In this document: positions 46,928 through 55,449 of the stretch, piece by piece | How the letters are laid out: each line of letters starts with the position of its first letter | How positions within the stretch are numbered: position 1 is the stretch's first letter | From: Corynebacterium hylobatis | GTDB lineage: Bacteria > Actinomycetota > Actinomycetes > Mycobacteriales > Mycobacteriaceae | Reading direction: 5' to 3' | NCBI RefSeq assembly: GCF_003955685.1 | Contig: NZ_RXHJ01000013.1 | Location: forward strand, 1 to 64,000 | DNA length: 64,000 bases | Position numbers and translations under genes: made by a program | The notes under the pieces: generated by a model | Databases searched by the model: none | What the model was told of the DNA's origin: nothing | Seen by the model: only the letters and a program-made list of their open reading frames with translations

Positions 46928-47776
46928 CTATCTGCGTCTCTGGCATCCCGGGCAGAAGTGCGAGCCACGATTCATGAACTGCTCGCGCACGATCTCGGTG
47001 CCGCAGCGGTGACACGGTGTGCCCTGCTGGCCGTAGGCGTTGAGGTGCAGGGCGAAGTACCCGGAGTTGCCGTTGACGTTGACGTAGAGCGCATCGAAGG
47101 ACGTCCCGCCCTGGGCCAACGCCCGGGTCATCACCGCCCGCCCGGATTCCAGCAGGTCCACCAGCCGGGGCAGGGCGATCCGGTCGGCGCGCTGCAGGGG
47201 GTGGATCTGCGCCTCCCAGAGCATCTCATCGGCGTAGATGTTGCCGATACCGGAGACCAGCTCCTGGTTGAGCAGCAGGCGTTTGATCTCCGAGCGCCGG
47301 GACTTCAGCAGGGCGGCCAGCACCTGCAGGTTCAGGCCGTCCTCGAGCAGGTCGGGAGCGATATGGGTGAGTTTCCCGGGCACACCGTCGACGAGTTCCC
47401 CCACCCACCAGTAACCGAAGGTGCGCTGGTCGACGAACCAGACCTCGGAGGTGTCGTCAAGAACCAGCCGCGCACGCAGGTGCGCATGGACGGGGCTGCC
47501 CGCATCCTTGACCAGCATCTGCCCGCTCATACCCAGATGCACCAGGAGTGCCTCATCCGTGGGTGTCGGCTCACCGAGGTCGAGCCACAGGAACTTCCCG
47601 CGCCGACGTGCCGCGGTGACCTGCAGCCCCGGCAGTCTGGCCTCGATCTCCGTGGGTCCGCCGGGCTGGTTGCGCGCGGCCCGCGGGTGCAGCACCTCCG
47701 CAGCAACGATGGTGCGTCCGACGAGGTGCCCCTCCAGACCCCGGCGGACGACCTCAACCTCGGGGAGTTCCGGCAC
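46928..47776 (-). CDS. mutM: Formamidopyrimidine-DNA glycosylase
   Basis: 282-aa Fpg/MutM removes oxidised purines such as 8-oxoguanine, using Pro 2 as nucleophile. The N-terminal PELPEVEVVRRGLEGH includes the catalytic Pro and Glu. A helix-two-turn-helix region (ELVSGIGNIYADEMLWEAQIHP) and a zinc finger CHRCGTEIVREQFMNRGSHFCPGCQ complete it. GTG 47776 is used because it places Pro 2 correctly. The start overlaps the rnc end by 23 bp. Confidence 0.95.
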   Translation of the reverse strand: MPELPEVEVVRRGLEGHLVGRTIVAAEVLHPRAARNQPGGPTEIEARLPGLQVTAARRRGKFLWLDLGEPTPTDEALLVHLGMSGQMLVKDAGSPVHAHLRARLVLDDTSEVWFVDQRTFGYWWVGELVDGVPGKLTHIAPDLLEDGLNLQVLAALLKSRRSEIKRLLLNQELVSGIGNIYADEMLWEAQIHPLQRADRIALPRLVDLLESGRAVMTRALAQGGTSFDALYVNVNGNSGYFALHLNAYGQQGTPCHRCGTEIVREQFMNRGSHFCPGCQRRR

Positions 47777-48515
47777 GCGGATTCTCCCGGAGAGTGAGGA
47801 AGGCCGTGCGGGCGGAGGCCTGCTCGGCGACCTTCTTGCTCGGCCCCGTGCCGGTGCCCAGCTCAATGCCGTTGACCGTGACGGAGGCGGAGAAGGTCAG
47901 GTCGTGCTCCGGCCCGGTGGACGTCGCCTGGTATACCGGCATGGGGTACTTCAGCTCGGCGACGCGTTCCTGGAGGTTGGTCTTCCAGTCGCGGTGGATA
48001 TTGCTCGCCGACGCCGCGTCAATCTTCTCCTGGAACAGACGCAGGACGACATCACGGGCAGTGTCGAAGTCGAACTGCAGGTAGATGGCACCCAGCAGGG
48101 CCTCGGTGGTGTCCGCGAGGATGGAGTCCTTACCCCGACCGTCGGTGACCAGCTCACCCCGGCCCAGCAGGATGTGCTCGCCGAGGTTGATCTCCCGGGC
48201 GACATCCGCCAGCCCGTAGCGGGAGACGATGGAGGCACGCATCTTCGAGATGTCCGACTCCGGACGCGAGGGGTACTGGCTGTAGAGCTGCGTGGCCACC
48301 GACAGGCCCAGGACGGCGTCGCCGAGGAACTCAAGACGTTCGTTGTTGGGCAGGTTACCGTTCTCGTTGGCGAAGCTGCGGTGCGTCAGCGCGAGACGCA
48401 GCAGCCCGTCCTCGAGGGCGACCCCCAGTGCGTCGAGAAGCGGGGTGTGGTCGACCGCGCGGAAGGCAGCCTCCAGCGCCTCCTCCCCGCTGGGCCGGTT
48501 GCGGCGGCGGTTCAC
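47754..48515 (-). CDS. rnc: Ribonuclease III
   Basis: 253-aa RNase III. The catalytic signature NERLEFLGDAVLGLSVATQLYSQYP (about 58-82; conserved Glu and Asp) and ADTTEALLGAIYLQFD provide the second acidic pair. The C-terminal dsRNA-binding domain has DWKTNLQERVAELKYPMPVY and GTGTGPSKKVAEQASARTAFLTL. GTG 48515 overlaps the yceD stop (GTGA); an in-frame start at 48539 is less likely. Confidence 0.94.
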   Translation of the reverse strand: MNRRRNRPSGEEALEAAFRAVDHTPLLDALGVALEDGLLRLALTHRSFANENGNLPNNERLEFLGDAVLGLSVATQLYSQYPSRPESDISKMRASIVSRYGLADVAREINLGEHILLGRGELVTDGRGKDSILADTTEALLGAIYLQFDFDTARDVVLRLFQEKIDAASASNIHRDWKTNLQERVAELKYPMPVYQATSTGPEHDLTFSASVTVNGIELGTGTGPSKKVAEQASARTAFLTLRENPRAGTPRG

Positions 48516-49012
48516 AGGAACTTCTCCAGGTCCGTCCACCGCGGATCAACCGGCTTGAACTCGCCGGAGACCCCGTCCGGGGCCGGCGTGTCGGTCTCCT
48601 CGCAACCGCCCTCACAGGTGGGGTTGAAGGGCAGGGTCAGGCCCGCCTCGTCGATGACGGACTGGAGCAGGTCGATCTTGTCGCCGACGACCTCCGGCAG
48701 ATCATCCGCCTCGTCCCCCTCTTCGCCGGTGACGAAATCCGGGGAGACGGAGAAGACCTGCGTGACATGCAGCTCAAGCTGCGGGTGGAGTTCCGTGAGG
48801 CAGCGGACGCACTGTCCGGTGAGCCGCCCGCGGACATCCGCGTTGACGAGCACTCCCCCGCCCAGCTGGGAGAGGGTGGCCTCGACGGTGATCTCCTCAC
48901 CTTCCGCGAGGCCGATCATCTCCGGCCCGATCCGCGTGGGGTTGGGGCCGGTCTGGGTGCGCTGCGCGAAGTCAGTGAGGCCTGCGATATTGAAGACAAA
49001 AGGTGAAGTCAT
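48512..49012 (-). CDS. YceD/DUF177 family protein
   Basis: 166-aa YceD-like protein, implicated in 23S rRNA processing or regulation in other bacteria. The paired cysteines CVRCLTELHP (about 73) and PTCEGGCEET (about 130) form the usual zinc-like site. An acidic stretch EEGDEADDLPEVVGDKIDL lies between. In most genomes yceD is followed by rpmF; here rpmF is absent and rnc follows directly with a 4-bp overlap. Confidence 0.88.
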   Translation of the reverse strand: MTSPFVFNIAGLTDFAQRTQTGPNPTRIGPEMIGLAEGEEITVEATLSQLGGGVLVNADVRGRLTGQCVRCLTELHPQLELHVTQVFSVSPDFVTGEEGDEADDLPEVVGDKIDLLQSVIDEAGLTLPFNPTCEGGCEETDTPAPDGVSGEFKPVDPRWTDLEKFL

Positions 49013-49024
49013 AGCCTTCGAAGT

Positions 49025-49729
49025 CTACTCGGTCCGGCGCCGGGACACACCTGCCCCCCGGCGCAGGGCCTGACGGTCACGGGTGACGGTGCGCAGCACG
49101 CCTGAGAGGGACTCCTCGAACTCGGAGAGCTTGCCCTCCACGAACTCGTCGCACTCGGTGCGCAGACGCTCGGAATCGACGTGCGCGGTGTCGACGATGC
49201 GGCGTGCCTCATCGTTGGCGCGGCGGACGATCTCGGTCTGGGAGACCAGGCGCTCCTGCTCCGCCTCACCCTCGCTGACGCTGCGGTCATAGGAGGCGTT
49301 GCCGTCGGCGACAAGCCGGTCAGCCTCAGCCTGGGCCCGGTGGACGGTGTCCTCGGCCTCCCGGCGGGCCGAGCCGACCAGGTGGTCCGCATCGTCCTCG
49401 GCCTTGGCCATGAGGGTGGAGGCGTGGTGTTCAGCGTCGGCGACCATGGTGTCGGCATCCTGCCGGGCCCGGGCCACGATGTCATCGGCCTGGCTCTCCG
49501 CCTCGGCGACCATGTTCCGGGCGCGTTCCTCGGCTCCGCGCAGGATCTCCTCCTGCTTGTCCAGGACGTCCTGGGCGTCGTCGATCTCCACGGGCAGGGC
49601 GTTGCGCAGATCGTCGAGAAGCGCGAGCATGTCATTGCGCGGCACCATGCAGTTGGAGGTCATGGGCACGCCATAGGCCTGCTCAAGGGTCTGGTTCAGT
49701 TCATCGAGGGCCTCAAAAACTCGGTACAT
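49025..49729 (-). CDS. DivIVA/SepIVA-like coiled-coil protein
   Basis: 234-aa protein resembling mycobacterial SepIVA, involved in polar growth or septation. N-terminus MYRVFEALDELNQTLEQAYGVPM, then VEIDDAQDVLDKQEEILRGAEERARNMVAEAESQADDIVARAR and continuous heptad-like Ala/Glu/Asp coiled coil to about residue 200, with a basic C-terminus (RRGAGVSRRRTE). ATG 49729 has GAGG upstream. It sits between yceD and gdhA, as in other actinobacteria. Confidence 0.8.
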   Translation of the reverse strand: MYRVFEALDELNQTLEQAYGVPMTSNCMVPRNDMLALLDDLRNALPVEIDDAQDVLDKQEEILRGAEERARNMVAEAESQADDIVARARQDADTMVADAEHHASTLMAKAEDDADHLVGSARREAEDTVHRAQAEADRLVADGNASYDRSVSEGEAEQERLVSQTEIVRRANDEARRIVDTAHVDSERLRTECDEFVEGKLSEFEESLSGVLRTVTRDRQALRRGAGVSRRRTE

Positions 49730-49793
49730 GCCCTCATCGTAGACGACCCGGATGGTGTTTCCCTGCTGCGGGAAGCAGGGTTTCCCATGTCCG

Positions 49794-51185
<1,392 letters not shown>

Positions 51186-51277
51186 CTAACGGGTAACAGT
51201 TTTCACGCGTGAGGCTGCCCATGCAAGTTTCCGACGCGTTGAATGCGTCACTCACCCTACCCCTAGACTTGTATTTC

Positions 51278-52366
51278 ATGGTCCACATCATCATCGCCCC
51301 CGACTCCTTCAAGGGCACCGCCACCGCCGAGCAGGCCGCCCGACTGCTTGGGGAGGGTGTCCGTTCGGTCATCCGGGACGCCCAGATCACCCTCGCACCC
51401 ATGGCCGACGGCGGGGAGGGCACCGCCGCCACCTTCTCCGGCGAGACGATCACCCTGCCCACCACAGACGCCGCCGGCAGGCTGACCGAGGCCTCCTACA
51501 TCTTCGACGGCTCGACCGCCTACATCGACATCGCCGCCGCCTCCGGGTTGCCCGCCGTGGCGGACAATACGGTGCCGCTGACCGGTGACACCTACGGCAC
51601 CGGTGTCCTCATCGCCGACGCCCAGACCCGCGGCGCCACCCGGATCGTGCTGTGCCTCGGCGGCTCGGCGACCACAGACGCGGGCACCGGCATCCTCGTC
51701 GCCCTGGGCGCCACCCCGATGGACGAGGCCGGTTATTCCCTGCGCAAGGGCGGCGGATCGCTCGGTGCACTGGCCAGCATCGACACCGCCCAGCTCAACA
51801 TCCCGGCGGCCGCCCTCGAGTGGGTGCTGCTCACCGACGTCACCGCCACCGTCCCGGAGGCCGCCACCGTCTATGCCCCGCAGAAGGGCGCCTCCACAGA
51901 GGACGTCGCGCTGCTGGAATCCGCGCTGATCCACACCGCCGTGACCCTCGGCATCGACCCGCAGACCCCGGGTTTCGGGGCCGCCGGCGCAGTGCCGGTG
52001 GGTATCCACTGGCTGTCGACCATGCTCCACGGCACCGATTCCCACGTCCACGTCCTGCCCGGCGCGCCGCTGGTCGCCGACGCCCTCGGACTGGTCGAGT
52101 CGATCCCGCAGGCCAACCTCGTCATCACGGGTGAGGGGCGTTTCGACGCCCAGTCGCTGACCGGCAAGGTGGTCGGCACCATCGCCGACATCGTCGCGGG
52201 CACGGGTGCCACGCTGGCGATCGCCGCCGGACGCATCGACGCCGACCCGGGTCCGGGTGTCATCACTGCCGCGATGGGTGAGCCGGTGGACGTGGAGAAG
52301 CAGCTCTTCGAGGCGGGCGCGCAGATCGCCGCGGACTACCTGCGGATCTCCACCGCCCAGGGGTAG
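51278..52366 (+). CDS. glxK: Glycerate 2-kinase (GlxK/GarK family)
   Basis: 362-aa glycerate kinase type I, which phosphorylates glycerate for entry into glycolysis. Motifs: APDSFKGTATAEQAARLLGEGV at the N-terminus, PMADGGEGTA, LGGSATTDAGTGILVALG, TDVTATVPEAATVYAPQKGAS, and VITGEGRFDAQSLTGKVVGTIA. ATG 51278 lies 8 nt past TAGACT (51264-51269), so leaderless. The 3' end overlaps the convergent hypothetical gene by 31 bp. Confidence 0.93.
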   Translation: MVHIIIAPDSFKGTATAEQAARLLGEGVRSVIRDAQITLAPMADGGEGTAATFSGETITLPTTDAAGRLTEASYIFDGSTAYIDIAAASGLPAVADNTVPLTGDTYGTGVLIADAQTRGATRIVLCLGGSATTDAGTGILVALGATPMDEAGYSLRKGGGSLGALASIDTAQLNIPAAALEWVLLTDVTATVPEAATVYAPQKGASTEDVALLESALIHTAVTLGIDPQTPGFGAAGAVPVGIHWLSTMLHGTDSHVHVLPGAPLVADALGLVESIPQANLVITGEGRFDAQSLTGKVVGTIADIVAGTGATLAIAAGRIDADPGPGVITAAMGEPVDVEKQLFEAGAQIAADYLRISTAQG

Positions 52367-52716
52367 ATCGCGGGCACCTCGTGGGCCTGTTCGTTCTCCA
52401 GCGCAACGGCATTGGTGGGCAGGTCCGCCTGCGGGGTGAGGAAACGGGAGAGCACCATCGCCAACTGGTTGACGGAGCCGGTGGCCCCCTCCACGGCGAT
52501 GACGTAGCGGTGGATCTGGGCCTGGTACAGGTCGTCCCGGTCCTCGCGCAGACCCTCTTCAATACCTTCGTGAAGTTTCGGGGTGTGGTCGTGGGTGACG
52601 GCACCGCCGGTGAGCTTCTCCGCGGCGATGAGCTTGCTGATCGCCTCCTCGAACACCCCCTGCAGCTGGAGGGCGGGGGCGTCGGGGATGAGGACATCAA
52701 ACTGGATTGCAGGCAT
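52336..52716 (-). CDS. Hypothetical protein, 126 aa
   Basis: Soluble acidic protein of unknown family (MPAIQFDVLIPDAPALQLQG). No signal, helix bundle or metal motif stands out. ATG 52716 lies 6 nt past TAGTGT (52728-52723), a leaderless start. It is divergent from the DUF4921 gene across a 30-bp gap, and its end lies inside the glxK end. Confidence 0.6.
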   Translation of the reverse strand: MPAIQFDVLIPDAPALQLQGVFEEAISKLIAAEKLTGGAVTHDHTPKLHEGIEEGLREDRDDLYQAQIHRYVIAVEGATGSVNQLAMVLSRFLTPQADLPTNAVALENEQAHEVPAIYPWAVEIRR

Positions 52717-52746
52717 GCCTAAACACTAGCCCTTAGTCTGGGGAGC
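52717..52746. promoter_or_regulatory. 30-bp divergent leaderless promoter
   Basis: Between ATG 52716 (minus) and ATG 52747 (plus): TAGTGT (52723-52728) and TAGTCT (52734-52739), 5 bp apart, 6 and 7 nt from their start codons. Same arrangement as at 26416-26446. Confidence 0.6.
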
Positions 52747-54072
52747 ATGAATCTCCCCGTCAACTCCCACCGCGACCCCATCACCATCATGGTCGATGGG
52801 ACGATCAAGCAGGTCAACCCGTTCACCGGGACCGAGGTGTGGACCGTGCCGGGCCGCGGCAACCGGCCGTTGACCAGGCCGGCTGTTGATCCGACGCCGC
52901 TGGGCCGCCACGACCGGGACCGCCGCTGCGCCTTCTGTTCCGCCACCCCGCTGGCCACCCCGCCGGAGAAGTCCCGCATGGTGCGTGAGGACGGGCAATG
53001 GCGCATCCTGCACGGCCAGCTGCCCCACGAGCTGGCGGAGAGCACCGCCGAGTTCCGCCGGGTGCCCAACCTCTTCGAGATCATCTCCTATGACTACTGG
53101 TCGAAGAACTACGGTTACGAGATGGACCCGGGGACCACGAAACGGATGGCCGACTATCTGGCGGACCCGGCGGGGCGCGCCCACGTCCTCGACATCGTCC
53201 GCACCCGCCTGAGCGCCGCCGGGAAGGATTCCGATCTGCCGGAGGAGCAGCTGCTGGAGTATGCGCCGGCCTATTTCGGTGGCGGGCACGACGTGATCAT
53301 CAGCCGCCGCCACTTCACCGACGAGGCCACCCACACCCACGAGCTGGCCTCCTCGGGCTCTCTGAGTCCGGAGGAGCACTTCGCCTTCACGCTGTTCACC
53401 ATCGACGGCATCGACGATCTCTACCAGCGCAACCGCTATGCCCCCTATGTCGCGGCCTTCCAGAACTGGCTGGCCCCCGCCGGCGCCTCCTTCGATCACC
53501 TGCACAAGCAGCTGGTGGCCATCGACTCCCGGTCCGTCCAGTCCGAGATGGAGATCGCCCGGCTGCGCACCAACCACAACATCTACAACGAGTGGGGCGT
53601 GGACTACGCCGGCTACCGCAACCTCATCATCGCCGAGAACGACTACGCCGTCGTCCACGCCGGCTTCGGTCACCGCTACCCCACCCTGACCATCTACTCC
53701 CGCTCCCCCGTCCCGGAGCCGTGGCTGCAGTCCAACGACGAGGTCCGCGGCATGAGCGACCTGATTCACGCCTGTCACGCCGCCACCGGTGCGGAGGTGC
53801 CCGTCAACGAGGAGTGGCACCACCGACCCGTCGACCTGGACCTGCCCATGCCGTGGCGGGTGAACATCAAGTGGCGGGTGTCCACGCTGGCCGGCTTCGA
53901 GGGTGGGACGAAGATCTTCGTCAACACCCTGTCCCCCGACAACATCCGCGACCGGGTGGTCTCCGCGATGTACCGCCTGCGCGACGAGGGGCTGATCGCG
54001 CAGGACATCCGCATCGCCACCGAGTGCCTCCCCCGCCGCAACACTCTCCTGTATAACCCGCTGCTGCAGTAA
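52747..54072 (+). CDS. DUF4921 family, GalT/HIT-like protein
   Basis: 441-aa protein resembling galactose-1-phosphate uridylyltransferases. CAFCSATPLATPPEKSRM carries a zinc-like Cys pair (about 56-59), FDHLHKQLVAID has the HxH-type nucleotide-transfer motif (about 257), and PVNEEWHHRPVDLDLPMPWRVNIKW near the end matches the GalT C-terminal pattern. HFTDEATHTHELASSGSL resembles the GalT sugar-binding loop. DUF4921 function is not established; a role in nucleotide-sugar or nucleotide transfer is inferred. ATG 52747 is 7 nt past TAGTCT. Confidence 0.75.
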   Translation: MNLPVNSHRDPITIMVDGTIKQVNPFTGTEVWTVPGRGNRPLTRPAVDPTPLGRHDRDRRCAFCSATPLATPPEKSRMVREDGQWRILHGQLPHELAESTAEFRRVPNLFEIISYDYWSKNYGYEMDPGTTKRMADYLADPAGRAHVLDIVRTRLSAAGKDSDLPEEQLLEYAPAYFGGGHDVIISRRHFTDEATHTHELASSGSLSPEEHFAFTLFTIDGIDDLYQRNRYAPYVAAFQNWLAPAGASFDHLHKQLVAIDSRSVQSEMEIARLRTNHNIYNEWGVDYAGYRNLIIAENDYAVVHAGFGHRYPTLTIYSRSPVPEPWLQSNDEVRGMSDLIHACHAATGAEVPVNEEWHHRPVDLDLPMPWRVNIKWRVSTLAGFEGGTKIFVNTLSPDNIRDRVVSAMYRLRDEGLIAQDIRIATECLPRRNTLLYNPLLQ

Positions 54073-54085
54073 CCTGGCGTTCACG

Positions 54086-55339
54086 ATGAACGACATCACC
54101 CATCTCCTCAACCACCACACCGCGGACCTCGGCTGGCAGCGCGCCTTCTACGAGGATCTGCACGAGCACCCCGAACTCTCCGGCCATGAGCAGGAGACCG
54201 CCGGGCGGATTCTGCAGAAACTGGCCGACTTCGACTGCGAGGTCATCCCCCACATCGGCGGTCACGGCATCGTCGCCGTCTTCCGCAACGGCGACGGCCC
54301 GTGTGCCCTGTTCCGCGCAGATTTCGACGCCCTGCCCATCCGCGAGGAAACGGGCGTCCCCTTCGCCTCCACCCAGATCCGCCCCGGCCCCGACGGCAAC
54401 CCGACCGGGGTGATGCACGCCTGCGGCCACGACATGCACACCACCGCGCTGCTCGGGGCGTGCGCCATCCTGGACACCCACCGGGAGGCCTGGTCCGGCA
54501 CATTCATCGCCCTGTTCCAGCCCGCCGAGGAGACCGGCACCGGCGCCAACGCGATGATCGCCGACGGGCTGCTCCACCGCGTGCCCCGCCCGGACGTCTG
54601 CCTGGGGCAGCACGTGATGCCTGGCCGCGCCGGTGAGGTGCAGACCATGCCGGGCGCCCAGTTCGCCGCGTGTGATTCCATCCGCATCACCATCCCCGGC
54701 CGCAGTGCGCATGGCTCGATGCCGCACAACGCCATCGACCCGACCTTCACCGCCGCGATGATCGTCATCCGGCTGCAGGGCATCGTCGGCCGGGAGGTCA
54801 ACCCCAACGACTTCGCCGTCGTCTCCGTGGGCACTCTGCGGGCGGGTTCAACCAACAACATCATCCCGGACTCGGCGGCACTGGTCCTCAACTGCCGGTT
54901 CTACGACGTGACCGTCCAGCGTCGCATCTACGCCGCCATCAAGCGCGTCGTCGAGGCCGAGTGTCTGGCCTCCGGCATCGAGGAGCTGCCCACCTTCGAG
55001 TTCTTCGGCCACGGCGAGCTCATCGACAATGACACGGGGGTCTTCCGCACCGTCCGTCCCGTCCTCGACTCGGTTTTCGGGGCGGCCTCCGTGGATGCGA
55101 CCCGCACCACCGTCTCGGAGGACTTCGCCAACATCCCCCGCGCCTTCGGTGTGCCCTACCTGTACTGGGTGGTCGGCTGCACGCCGCAGGGACTGTGGGA
55201 CCGGGCCGTCGCGGAGAACCGGGTGAAGGAGGACGTGCCGGTCAACCACATGAACACGTTCCTGCCGGAGTACGGCACCACGGTGGAGGCGACCACGAAG
55301 GCCGCCGCCGCCGGGGTGCTCGCCTACCTGTCCCGCTGA
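54086..55339 (+). CDS. M20 family amidohydrolase
   Basis: 417-aa M20D-type (AmiA/HipO-like) metallopeptidase that deacylates N-acyl amino acids or similar. Metal motifs: HACGHDMHTTALLG (His and Asp, about 112-125), FQPAEETGTGANAM with the catalytic Glu pair, and QHVMPG. Middle dimerisation domain SIRITIPGRSAHGSMPHNAIDP, then MNTFLPEYGTTVEA near the end. It starts 13 bp after the DUF4921 gene, and they may be co-transcribed; substrate unknown. Confidence 0.85.
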   Translation: MNDITHLLNHHTADLGWQRAFYEDLHEHPELSGHEQETAGRILQKLADFDCEVIPHIGGHGIVAVFRNGDGPCALFRADFDALPIREETGVPFASTQIRPGPDGNPTGVMHACGHDMHTTALLGACAILDTHREAWSGTFIALFQPAEETGTGANAMIADGLLHRVPRPDVCLGQHVMPGRAGEVQTMPGAQFAACDSIRITIPGRSAHGSMPHNAIDPTFTAAMIVIRLQGIVGREVNPNDFAVVSVGTLRAGSTNNIIPDSAALVLNCRFYDVTVQRRIYAAIKRVVEAECLASGIEELPTFEFFGHGELIDNDTGVFRTVRPVLDSVFGAASVDATRTTVSEDFANIPRAFGVPYLYWVVGCTPQGLWDRAVAENRVKEDVPVNHMNTFLPEYGTTVEATTKAAAAGVLAYLSR

Positions 55340-55361
55340 GGCGCGCGGCGGGCGGTGGGCC

Positions 55362-55369
55362 TATATGCT
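55362..55369 (+). promoter_or_regulatory. Possible -10 of glgP
   Basis: TATATGCT (TATGCT at 55364-55369) lies 81 bp before ATG 55450. No clear -35 was found. The leader is about 75 nt. Confidence 0.4.
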
Positions 55370-55449
55370 GGGGCGGGCGGTCCGCACCCGTGTGCGTGCC
55401 CGCTTTGTTTTGTTGCGAGACGACCATCGAAGCCTCAGGAGCGATCCAC

